From the NCBI GenBank assembly GCA_028023455.1, contig JAQFVV010012424.1, positions 434,001 to 498,000 on the forward strand: a DNA stretch of 64,000 nt. Direction: 5' to 3'. Below the pieces are notes generated by a model, which searched no databases, had not been told where the DNA came from, and was given only the letters and a program-made list of their open reading frames with translations. Source of the DNA: Epiperipatus broadwayi (Eukaryota; Onychophora; Udeonychophora; Euonychophora; Peripatidae). This document shows positions 47,497-59,278 of the stretch, piece after piece. Numbering within the stretch: the first letter of the stretch is position 1; the number at the start of each line of letters is the position of its first letter. The position numbers were made by a program, and so were the translations under genes.

Positions 47497-49223
47497 TGTA
47501 ACGGGGTACCCTATACGTGTGAATCACATATATATATGACATATGCATGTTTACATAATTATAACGTAATAGTTTCCTTTTTTCTCTCTTTTTAAAATTA
47601 TAACACAAATATATATATATAAATAATTCTGTATCCAGTCAGTAATTCTACACAGTACTCTTATTTCTCACCCAGCATATTTATCGATGTCAATATCTGA
47701 CTCCAAGCGCCAATCTTATCTACAGGTAAATAATAATTATGCTGGGAGAGATTGAGTATTAATTTTGAATAGATAGAACTCCTACCTCTGGCTAGCTTGC
47801 TCAGGGCGGGTGGTTATTAACCATGGAGAAAGATATGGGGGGAAGAAATGCGCACATAGATGCTTAGATGACTCTCTTAATATATTATTTTTACTATAAA
47901 TCTCTATCTCTATGATACAATCTAAATTTAAAGAAGTCAAAACAGAAATACATGCACTTGTACTTAAAACAAAGATTTAATAGTCATTAATGTAAAAACA
48001 AAATCCCATAATAATTATTTACTGGCTTGTGCTCAAATATTTAAATATAACACATTCAAATACATATACTTACTGCATAGACAAATAAATATAATAAAAA
48101 TCAGATAATACAAGACAAATTAAATAATTCAGTATTTAGTCTATTCATCCGTATAATTACGTTTGACGATATATTAAAGGTTTTTTTTTCTCTTTTAGTG
48201 TTACACATTATTATTGGAAATAAATTAGTATTTATGAAGTGAATAGTGCTTAAGAAAGTGTTCATATTATCTTGATTTCTTCCCCGGGGTGTAGATGAGT
48301 AGCAATATTGGTTTGCTCGACACTGCAGTATGGTGAATAGGTGTTTTTTGATAAGTGTCTCTTAGTCGATTCCTTAGTGCAATATCAGGGACGTTCGGTG
48401 AAAATCATTCTGCCTGTCAGGTCTAATAGGGGGCTTCATTCCTATGTAGACAGCATCTATAGTATCTTCGCAGGTTGGCTGGCAGAACCTGGCCGTTTTC
48501 AGTCCTTATCCCAGCCTATTCATGGCTGACTATTATATATAATTCTTTTTTAAATATTTTTGCGATCCTGCTAATAGAATAAATCTTTTTAGAATGGCCA
48601 CCAAAGTCTGACTAAAGAATCTCATTAATTCTCTATTGTTTCTTTTTTTTTATTCTTTCTTTCCTTTTTTCTTTCCTTTCAAAAGACACTACATGGTATT
48701 CTTAGGTTTGCAAAAACCTTTTAGCAACTTTTTTCTTGATGTCAAGGAATTTCAATCAACACCTCAAAAATCCATATTCGACCATTCATTGTTTTTTTTC
48801 TTAACATTTTTCTTTTAATTAAAATAAATTTATTGATCAAGATAGCAATCTATACATTTTTTTATTCTTTTTCTTACATTTAACATATCCTTTTGACAAT
48901 CCTGTACTCCGACTCCCATCTTAGAAATAAAACTTTGCCTTATTATTTTTTCTTTTTTTTTAGTGAATTCACTCCACTTATCTATCCATACAGCAATATA
49001 ACTACATGCATTTTAAACAAAACACAAAAGCACAAACCCTATAACCCCCCTCCCCATTCTGTTTTAATCTCTTTCTATTTTTTCATTTAAACATACACAC
49101 ACACATACACACACAAAAAGAAAAAAGAAAAGAATCGAATTTATTATAACTTTTGATTAAATATATATGTGTGCCTATATCTTACCATACTTTAGAACAG
49201 GGTTTGAACCCAGGCCTGTTATA
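47497..49223 (-). repeat. 5' LTR of the second gag-only element
   Basis: Homologous to 43496-45188, differing by scattered substitutions and short indels (for example a 26-bp segment near 48490 absent from the other). Confidence 0.88.
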
Positions 49224-49227
49224 ATAT

Positions 49228-52200
49228 GTTATAATAACTATTAATATATCACACATATTTGATATTATAGCAAACATTTATTCTAGGTCAAATAATATGC
49301 ATTTATGTAAAAAAAATTCTTAGCAAAATTATTCATTTATAATGTACTATTTGTTCAATCTGTTTCTTGTTTTGTTTTCTCTTTGAGAATTGGAATGTCC
49401 ATACATGGGAATGGTATATAAAATTTATAGATATATAGTATTATATAGTCAACCCAATACTTATCTAATAGCAATGCATTTTCTGTTGAATTCACTGTAT
49501 CATTAGATATCTTTAATTCCTGGAATTTCAAATTCAATTGATGAAGAATTAAGGATTGTAAAAAAAGATTTTGCCCAATTATGCTATGAGTATGAAACAA
49601 TGTTCGATACTTACATATAAGTAAATTTAATTTTCAAAGATATGTTGTGTTGTTGAAAGTCTCTAGGTATTTTTATATCTACTATATATTCTTTATTAAC
49701 TTATAGCTATCACTGACCTAATTATGCTTTAAAGATAGCCATCATTAATACAGAAAGTGGAGTTGTTATTTACATCTTTGTTAAAAATGATTCTTTAAAT
49801 CTTTGAAAGTTAAATTTACTTAATTAATTAAATAAAACATACTATCAAATATTTAGCAATCATAAATAATGAAGATTAACGTTTTATTACCAGACTAAGA
49901 CATAAGTGCCAGTTGTTCATATAAAGAAAACTTTTATTTCTTGCAAAGATAGCAGAAAAATATTTTTTAAAGAGTTTAATAAATGTGATGTTAAGAAAAG
50001 TAATTGTGAATCTCATTGGAAATATTAATAATGTTTATGTAAAGTCAAAGTCAGCTAGTCTTCCATTTTTGCACAAAACATGGATTACTTCTCAAATAAC
50101 TTTCTTTAAGAAGAAAAACTCTCCCTACAATAATGCCACCAAGTGCAAACCTTAGTAATCATATGATGTTTTTAAAAAAAAAATTATAAATAAACTTTGT
50201 CATACCCATGCTTAAAATTATAATACAATGTGGTTAATGTCCCTAGTCATTTAATAGCTTTGTTTCTTTCTCTTATCAATTGTGGCCACTATCTCACTTG
50301 CACCAGACAAATGATTGCCTAGAATTAATTGGTCTGCCTGGGTTTGGGTTACTTTAGATTGTCATACAATCTAATGTTTTTCCAGATTATGAATGTTTTT
50401 CCTCCACTACTATTTTTCCAATATAGTGTAAGTCTAATGGTTCCTTCCCATCCATATAGTCAACATTAGCTATATTACTGATCTTACTGGTGAGTTTTTC
50501 TGGAATTTTAAAATTATTTCAAACTTTTGCACACCTTTCTGGACATGCAGTGTCATATTGATTATGTCAAGAAATTCAATCGCTTGATGATCTTTCACTT
50601 CCCAAAATCAAGTGCTTGATCTTTGTTGGCATAATGTGACAAAGTGATGTCCTAAGTATCCTTAATTTATCAACCTGGTGTTTATAAAACTGATTGTAGC
50701 ACTTTTGCCAAATTTAAGATGGAATCTTTCTTGAGCATTTAAGTACAAATTTAATTTTGTCATTCCTTTATCCTAAAATAACTTACATGAGTTTATTAAT
50801 CAGCAATATTCACCTCTCCTTTGGTGGATCTTAAAAGTAGTTATATGTTAGCATCCTTATTTCTATCTCAAATGATTGAACTTAAAACTATCAAGGTGCT
50901 CCAAGCATGTATGAACTACATCACATTTAAATACCTGCATTTTCAACATTGGATTAATGCTAAAGTAGAATTTACATATTCCTGTGTCTCTGAATTCATG
51001 GTCTTCTTTTGACAAAATTTCTTTCTTATTTGCCATATTTTATCAGACCATACTTAAATTCAGTGCTGATGCTTCTATTCAATTTTTCACACTGATTTTC
51101 AATTTTCTTTATTGTATCAGCTATGTTTTTAGTGTCCCTAATCTTTGGATGGTTATCTATCATTGCTTCTCTTCATCTTCTGATGCTTAAATCTTAACAT
51201 GTTCCTTTTCTTTTCTGCATTTAAGTCTCAGTTCTATTTATAATGTTCTGAACAGATTTATGAGTTCTACTTTGCTGCTATCTGTAAATAATTTTTTCAA
51301 AATATTATTTTTTATATCTCTCTATTTTGTATTGGTGAGAAAGTATTCATTTATTATTAACACTTGCAAAGCGTATGCACAATTAGCTTAAAAGGCTGAT
51401 ATTTGAATGCTTTCATAATATAATTTCTTTTTTAATGCTTTTCGTGACCTGTTGCATAACCTTTCAACTTCTTTTTTCATTTTATCCAAACTTTGTTGAA
51501 TTATCTTCAACTTTATTTATTGCTTCTAGATAACCTTCTGTAGACTTTTTTATTTATTTTTTACTTTTGTTCAAGCTTTTCAGTAGTTCTGGTATAGTTT
51601 TCCTTTTTTATTATATTTCTTGTATAGTTCTACTATCATCATCCATGCCTGGAATATTTCAAAGTTAAAAATTTCTTTTATATTGTGATGATTCTCTTTA
51701 TCTTACTTGCTGTTCAACCATCTGTTTTGTTGATGATACTGCATTTGATCACTGATTTATGTTCATTGACATTCACTTTCTTGCATTGCTGGATGCTCTC
51801 TATTCATATGCTGTTATATTTCTTGTTTCATTTATTTAGTTTCAGATCTGGAAATATTTTATGTGATCCCTCTTCTATTTTCCTTTCTAAATAATATTAT
51901 TACTATACTTTTCATATATATACTGCTTACTCTTATCCTGAAATGGTGATAACCATCCCAAAAATCTTTCCAAAACCTCTTAATATTGAACTGCTCCTTT
52001 TTACATACTTTTTTTTATATTAAGTTGTTTGATCTAACTTCTTCATATTTATTTTTATTAACCCATTCTTTACTCTCTATTGTGTACTGCGTATACACAT
52101 ATGTGTGTGATAACTATTATTATTTAATATTAGATGCAAAGTGCATTAAAATATTTTTATTTAGAGAATATCATGCTATTCATTGTTAAATATATATAAT

Positions 52201-53400
52201 AGATATTATTGATTTGTCACAGCAGATAGCCAACTATAAAATTTCATGATACTTTGATCATTATTTCTCAATAGTTAGTCAACAGTAATGGTAAGTAATA
52301 CCTGGCCACATATTTACAGGCCAAACATAGTGGTATATAAGCATGTAATTGGGCCTCATTTGAATACACAAAGATAATGGAATGCATAGATGACATAATA
52401 AAAAATAAAAAATATAAATAAATTCTGTAAACAAATACATATAACCAAAAGCCCAAAATCAGAATTATAATCTCAGATGTATATGCCTAAAAAATAAATA
52501 TATCATTCTTCAAATACATATCTTGGGAAAAGTTATATTGTTATAGAATCTTTCTACCAGTCATTCTATTAGTGACATGATGGTGCATATTTTGGATTGA
52601 TGATACCAGATAAGAGTCACCTATAATTTAAATTATATTGTTATAACCATCACATAATTAATTTATAGAATTCAATTCATTATTGTCTAAATGGTAACAA
52701 TATAGTAAACTAAAAAAAAGATTTAATATTTGATTATCACACTCATCATGAAACATTGTGTAAATCATTTAGTGAATAAAGAAATACATAGGCTTTACAT
52801 ATTAATAAAACAAAAACTTTAATAAAAACTATGTTTTAAACATGATATAATGTGAACATTAGCATTTCATAAATCTAATAATAATCTGTTCATTCACATT
52901 AATTTGAAAACAATAATTATTAGTTTAATTTATACATTATTTCACCTTTTTTTAATTACATGAAACTTTTTACTCTCGGCAAAAAGGCAAGCTCTATTGA
53001 CATATGTTTATATATATATTATACCAAAGTACATTGATATTAAAGTAATTATATGAGTCCCCTGTTTTAAAAATATAAAAGTTTAAAATTAAGAGAATAA
53101 AATGTAAAAACTAAAGAGCAGGGGGAAGGGGGAATTTTGTATTAAATAAAATAAACTGTAAACGCTGTTTAAAATAATAAGCTGTTTAAAATAAAAGATT
53201 ATTTTTGTTTAAAAGAAGGAAAAAAGTCTTGTAATAAATAAATGATTTAATATTCTTTAAATGAATTTTTAATAAAATAATAAAGAGATTTTGTTTTATT
53301 TTATAATAAATAAATATAAGTGCATGTGTGTATGTAATTTTTAATAAAAAGTAGACGCAGAAGCTGATTTTATTTCACGAGACGTACGCTGCTGCTAAAT
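49228..53400. other. AT-rich stretch, no certain gene
   Basis: No gene assigned. 50230-51700 has a clear pyrimidine bias on the plus strand, and the minus strand reads as broken Lys/Glu-rich text (for example SLDKMKKEVERLC near 51445-51490), which could be a dead coding element. No family motif was secure. Confidence 0.35.
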
Positions 53401-53424
53401 AAAGTTTTCCATTGTTTAAAACAG

Positions 53425-53460
53425 TATAAATAGCTCAATTTTTGTTCATTCTTGGTCTGA
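53425..53460 (+). promoter_or_regulatory. TATA-box plus initiator-like pair
   Basis: TATAAATAG at 53425-53433 and TCATT at 53456-53460, 31-33 bases apart, the spacing of a TATA/Inr core promoter. No ORF or exon follows that could be supported, and AT-rich DNA yields TATA boxes by chance. Confidence 0.15.
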
Positions 53461-54899
53461 CTTTTTCATTTTAATAAAATATTTCTTGAAGTAATATTTC
53501 CAAAAATGTTGCATTGTTAAAACCAACATATTTGCAGTTGACCGAAAGCCGCTCTCTACGCATCTAAGATCTGCGATTAGTTCAGAAAGTAATCATGTTG
53601 AAATAGACTAAATGGACAGTGGAGTGTAGGGAATGCCAAACCAGACACAAAAATCATAACAAGTCACAGGATCCATGAAGGAATCATTTACCGGTCATCG
53701 ATGAATTAAGAGATAAATCCATTATGCTGTTTCTATCGTGTTTTAAAAACCTAGGTAATTATTTGACTTTGATAGCTCAACATTACCGATCTTTTCTTAA
53801 AATAAAGATAGACTTTATTAAAAGAACTTTGAACTTTTTGAATTAAACTTAAAAAAGAATAAACTTTAAAATTCAAAAGATAATATTTTGCAATAATAAA
53901 ATAAGTAAAAGCAGCTTCTATTAAATAATATTTTTGAAACAATGGCATGCACGTATGTGTGATTTGATTTATTTAAACTTAAAAAAAAAAGACAAAAATA
54001 AAATATGATGTAACATGTATAATTTATTTGCTAAAGTAATATATTAAAATGCTTATTTTAATCTTTAAAAAAAGAAGTGTGTGTGTGTCTCATTATAAGA
54101 TAAAACGATTTATTTATTTTTAAAATAATATAAAAAACACTTAAATTATTTTTCTTAAAACATTTATGTTTATTTCTGATACGTGCGGGTAAGTATAAAT
54201 ATTTATTTTATTAATAAAAGTAGGAGAGAAAAAATCTAATCATTAATAATAGTATTTTAGAAAAAAATCACTAATTTAAATCTATAAATGTTTTGACATT
54301 CAGTATAATGTTGTATTAATAGTTTTAAAGGATTGAAGTATTATTTAGAATGGATCGGGGAAAATTATTTTAGTTTTTAAAAAAAAAATAGTAGTAGCTT
54401 AGAAGAAGCAGCGTTTAAGATATACCTTTTGTTTTGTCTACTTAGTGGGTGGTTGGAACCGGTTGAGCTAGCGGGGATTTCAGATACCAAGTTATGTTGA
54501 TCAGATAAACATGCTAATTCTAATGTAATTAGCTGGTGCCTAAGGGATTTTTCTTTCTTTTTTTAAAAATAAAAATAAAGTATTTATTTGATCAGTGTAT
54601 ATTTGGTAGTCGAGTGTTGAATGTTATTGATAGTTCTCTGTTGATAATAGTTGACACTTGACCTGAAAACCAACCATTTTCTGAAAGGGAAATTTAGGAA
54701 GACAAAATATAATAAATATTAATTAATATTTTATTCGTCGATGCTTGGTGTTTGTTGTCTCCCGTAAGTTTAAGTAGTAAATTTTAAATTGTAAGTTTTA
54801 TAGCCTTAAGAGTTTTGAAGGCAGTAAATCTTAAGTATTAAAAAGTAAGTAGTATTAGTTTTTCGTTTTCTTTAATTGTTGTTCGGAGGAGGTTGGTTC

Positions 54900-54933
<34 letters not shown>

Positions 54934-57218
54934 AACAAATAACTATAACTATAACAGAAATTTTCTTTCCTTTTCTATCCTAAAATTGAAATACAAGCTT
55001 CTAGTCCCACATAGTTCATATTAAATGCAGTTGAGAAACAACATATAACATTTGAAATATTAAAAATAGTAGTCAAAAATGTTTGTTTAACATTCAAACA
55101 TAAACCAAATTAATAATAAAAAATTATAAACTAAATTAAATTAATAAACATAAATGTCCCTACATAGAGATATTTTAAGTCCAAATTCTGAAAAAAATTC
55201 TCAAATTTGTATATGACTTTTTTGAAGCTTGTAGATTAATTACACTTCTGGTGTTCACATTCTAGACTATTCAGATTTTTTCTGATGAGCTGTTCCTATG
55301 CTGACATTTTTTTAAAGATTTTTTTTCTTTCAGGTAATTAGTTACAATTTTATTACATCATCATATTGAGATTTGGCAGTTAAATTTTGTATATTCAATT
55401 GATTTCATCATAAGAGGCAAATAGGTTCTGAAGACAACACCTCAGAGAATCAGGCAGGCATCATCTTAACAGAATTTTTAGCAACTGGTATTGTAAAAGA
55501 AGTTAATTGCTTCTTTCATTGCCTACAACAATGCATTGAATATTTTTATGTTGGAATGGTGTACTGCAATTACAACTTCTGCATGGATTACCAGAATATT
55601 TTGATTTGATTATTGAAAAGAATATTCTTTGCCACTAAACCTATTTGAGATATCAGCCTGAAGTGAATCCAATATACAAAGATGGTAAAAGTCTTTAAAT
55701 TTTATTAAAACAAAATTATTAAAATAAAAGTTATAGTGAATACTAACAAGTATTTAAATATCACATAAGTCAACATTATACTATGTAATATACCATTTAA
55801 GAACTCAGTAATAATAATAATACATACTCTAGATACAATTTCAGCAAGCTAATGAGTCCTGATATGGGAATTATATATATATATCATGTTACAGCATATA
55901 AATAAATATATATATATACAAATGTAAAATGATTAGTAAAAGGGTATATACAGGCAACAAAAAAAATGAAAAACAATTGTTTCTATCCTATAAATACAGA
56001 TAAAAATAAATAATAATCTTCATCATTGACAATAATACCAGAAGATACCCAGCTACATTCATCAATAAGTTCCAACAAATCAAAGCCCAGCACAACAATA
56101 CTGCACCCTCAGACATTTTTGCTGCCACCTAGTCACTACTGAAACAACCATCCAAACTATAAAAGGTCATAGTCCAACAACAACCACATTGAATAGTATT
56201 CAGTGATATCCATTAATCTCAATGTAGCTCATCTTCACTAACTGCCTTCAACATCATCCACCATCAGACTACAGAATTTTCTCCCAAGTATCACAATCTA
56301 CCAGCCGTTCACCATGTGTAATTCTACTCTGAATTGACTTTGTTCTCTGTACAGCACCTATAACTTGATTTCATACTACACCGATTATAAGTTATCTCCC
56401 TATTGTACTCCAAGATTAATAATTAAAAGAAGAATAATCAAGATTAATTTAGTGACTATAAATAACTTCCAATATGGTACCAGATTTTATAATCTTAGAT
56501 CATATCTATCTATCTATTAAGATGAGTTTTATATTGAACTGTTTTGTAAGATTAAATAACTTCTATCCATCTCTGTATCCAAAACTAGTAGTAGCATTTG
56601 TAAAAAAATACATCTTCTGACCTGATTAATGTAACCCTGAAAATTAATCCATATAAATTCTGTACAATGTGATTGCACCTGTAACCCTTCAATCAAAATT
56701 ATGTAGTGCTACGTAACTCGAACGATTAATAAAGATTATTGTTGAAACATAATAATTCAATTCACTTTATTTATCATACAAAACTACAGCATTAAACCAA
56801 TTACAGAATTGCACCATAATTAATACACAATAATATAAATAAGCAAATATAAATATCAAATTATGAATATGTCTATATGCCACATTTCCTTGTAAGATAA
56901 GTAAAAAAAAAATTAAAATTTATTACAAAAATATTTTCATTAATAAAATCTTGATTATAAATGCTAGGAAAATGAAACTAAGGTGATCTTGATTATAAAT
57001 GCTAGGCAAATAAAACTAAGGTGAAGAATTTAATGTGTTCGAGTGACAAAGTAAAATAAATTAGATGTGCATGTTTTATGTAAACAATTAACTAATTGTA
57101 ATATTCGAAATTTTGTTTGTTAAAATAATTTTCCGAGTGACAAAATTATACAAGAATTTAAAATCTCTGATCTTCTAATAGTTATTTAACTTAATATATT
57201 TAGAAAATTTATCATAGG
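53461..57218. other. AT-rich non-coding stretch
   Basis: No gene recognised. A (TA)n(TG)n microsatellite is at 54901-54932. 56030-56410 is less AT-rich and CA-rich, without a recognisable product. Confidence 0.45.
54901..54932. repeat. (TA)n(TG)n microsatellite
   Basis: Dinucleotide run tatata followed by tgtgtg. Confidence 0.9.
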
Positions 57219-58090
57219 CTAATTTAATTCTGATTTTTTTTTTTTTGAGCTTGGGTTCCAAACAGCAGATCCATATTTCAAAATAGGCAGAGCCAAAAAC
57301 ACAAACAATTTATGCTTTGAATTATGCCTTAAAATCACTACCATAATTTTAAAAGCTTTATTCACCATAGTTTCAATGTGTTGGTGAAATGACCCATTGC
57401 TAGCAAAAATAATGCCAAGGTCTTTCTGTACATCAACCAAATTTATTTTATAGTCTTCAATATAGTAAGGATAGTTTAAGATTTCCGATTGTCTGGAACA
57501 AGAAACAATTAAACATTTATCCATATTAATATCCATCTTATTTTTCCACCATTTCACAAAATTGTTAATCTCTTTTTGTAAAAATATGTAATCAGTAATT
57601 CAGTTAATATTCCTAAATATTTTATAATCAGTAATTCAGTTAATATTCCTAAATATTTTATAATTATCTATATAACACAAAAGTTGTAAAATTTTCAAAT
57701 TTTCTCCTAAATCATCTAAATAAATGGTGCAAAGATACAGCCTTGAGGTACTCCTATATTTTAAGAGTATGGATTAGAAAACTTGTTATTAAATTTCACA
57801 TAAGCAATTTATTTCCTAATAAAGGATTCAAACCATATAATCAAATTAGAAGAAAAAATTAATTTGTACATTTTATGAAGCAATATAGAATGATCCACTT
57901 TATCAAATGCTTTGGATAGATCAAAATAACATTTAGATGGCATTGATTCTCAAAGGCATTAGCATTATGATCAGTTATTGTTATAAGATTAATTTCATTT
58001 GGTTTATTAGGTAAAAACCCATGTTGCACATGAGTTAAAACCATATTTAATATCATTAATATTTTTTTCATAAATACACTTTTCAAAAAT
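57219..58090 (-). pseudogene. CR1/jockey-type LINE RT fragment (broken)
   Basis: Decayed reverse transcriptase. Minus-strand pieces in order: HGFLPNKPNEINLI (about 57980-58025), YFDLSKAFDKVDHSILLHKM (motif A, about 57880-57940), GVPQGCIFAPF (motif B, about 57725-57760), a CYIDN trace where motif C YADD should be, then 57219-57557 with MDINMDKCLIVSC, QKDLGIIFASNGSFHQHI and ILKYGSAVWNP, the palm/thumb of this clade. Breaks include stops, frameshifts and a 36-bp tandem duplication at 57591-57662. It is 5'- and 3'-truncated. Confidence 0.8.
57591..57662. repeat. 36-bp exact tandem duplication within the LINE relic
   Basis: atcagtaattcagttaatat and the following 16 bases occur twice back to back (57591-57626, 57627-57662). 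The length is 12 codons, so the frame would be kept. Confidence 0.9.
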
Positions 58091-58714
58091 AATTATAATA
58101 ACAACAATAGTAGTATTAGTAATAATAATGTTTTATAGATGTAATAATAAAATAGTGTACTATTTAATAGAATTAGGCAAAAATAAATATCTCATCTAAT
58201 ATCTTTGATCTTAATATACGAGTTCAAAACAATAAAAATGTACATATTATTGTAATACACACTAATATTTATGTGACTTTTTATGCATACACAAAAAAGC
58301 ATTTCTAGATTATGTTGGTCTTTCAGTTACTATTCATGATCCAATCTTATTTAATCTTTTTGAATAGATATCTTTGACTCTTTTAAGTTTATTTTCTTCT
58401 CTTTTAGCTCTCATTGAATTTTTATAAAAAATTTCACTTGACATTTTTTTTTTGTTTTTTCTCTATTCTTATGTATATAATTTCCATCAGTTATATGCAG
58501 AATATCAGTAACAAGTATTTTCTATTAATCTGATACATTTATATATAAGGAAAGACAAAGGACAGGATGGCTCATCTAACAGATTCAACAGATGTTCATT
58601 ATGATGGCTTCAAGGGGATACCATTTAGATAAATTTTACAGCAAGCTTAACTTCTAGCAGACAAATGCAATTGGTGCACTCACTTCCATGATAAAGCTTA
58701 ACTTGCCATATTTT
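58091..58714. other. AT-rich non-coding stretch
   Basis: No gene or element could be supported. Confidence 0.5.
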
Positions 58715-58722
58715 GATACTAT

Positions 58723-59270
58723 TATATCTCACCTTACCTTTAATTAATAGACTAGTCCAGATTCCAACTTGTTTTGTATGGATTAATCATTTATTGCTAT
58801 TGACCAATAGATATATGAATAGATAACACATAGCCAATAAGCTGATGCAGGCCAATGAATGCTGCTGCTTAGTGAATCTGATTGTTTTCATTATAGAAAG
58901 GGAGCTAACAATAAATAGCTAGTCCAGTTGGAGCTAAAGTGAGACAACAATTATTTACTATAAGACCTGAATGTGAGTAAGCACGTTGCCACTATATGGT
59001 CAAAGCAGTGAGGTAAATTCACATTAGAACTGGCAGCTGCTAGAAGTTATATCAGACATGAGGCAAGCTATCATTATACAACTGGAAGTATCACTGTATT
59101 TACCCCATCCTTAATTAAAACAATCAGATTCACTGAACTTCATTACCCATTGAACTGTATCTTCTATTTATATATCTATTGATTTATGGCCATGAATGCT
59201 CAATCCAATAAAGATATAATGAAATCTGAACTGTTTTATTAGTTGAATTCAGGTAAGGTGAGATGTAACA
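58723..59270. mobile_element. Long inverted-repeat DNA element (MITE-like)
   Basis: Left arm (58723 to about 58905) and right arm (about 59105 to 59270) are imperfect inverted copies. Shared blocks, outer to inner, are atctcaccttacct, ccaatagatatat(g/a)aatag (as tcaatagatatat on the right) and agtgaatctgattgtttt. About 200 bp lie between. Flanking octamers gatactat (58715-58722) and gatattat (59271-59278) match at 7 of 8, a possible target duplication. No coding capacity. The superfamily is not decided. Confidence 0.6.
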
Positions 59271-59278
59271 GATATTAT

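Larger units (their letters stand above)
43496..49223 (-). mobile_element. Gag-only LTR retrotransposon with 1.7-kb LTRs
   Basis: Two LTRs (43496-45188, 47497-49223), both TGTAACGGGGTACCC...CCTGTTATA on the plus strand with a 6-bp terminal inverted repeat (one mismatch). The internal 2.3 kb is in minus orientation: PBS next to 47495, gag 47129 to 46283, about 1.1 kb with no recognisable coding, then a polypurine tract at 45203. No protease, RT or integrase was found, so the element would depend on pol supplied elsewhere (TR-GAG/LARD-like). The possible 4-bp target duplication atat (43492-43495, 49224-49227) is weak evidence in AT-rich DNA. The LTRs are alike, so insertion was not ancient. Confidence 0.82.

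Noticed and set aside
53425-53460. Strong core promoter for an unseen plus-strand gene
   Set aside because: Kept only as a very low-confidence feature; no exon could be supported downstream and TATA motifs are expected by chance in this composition.
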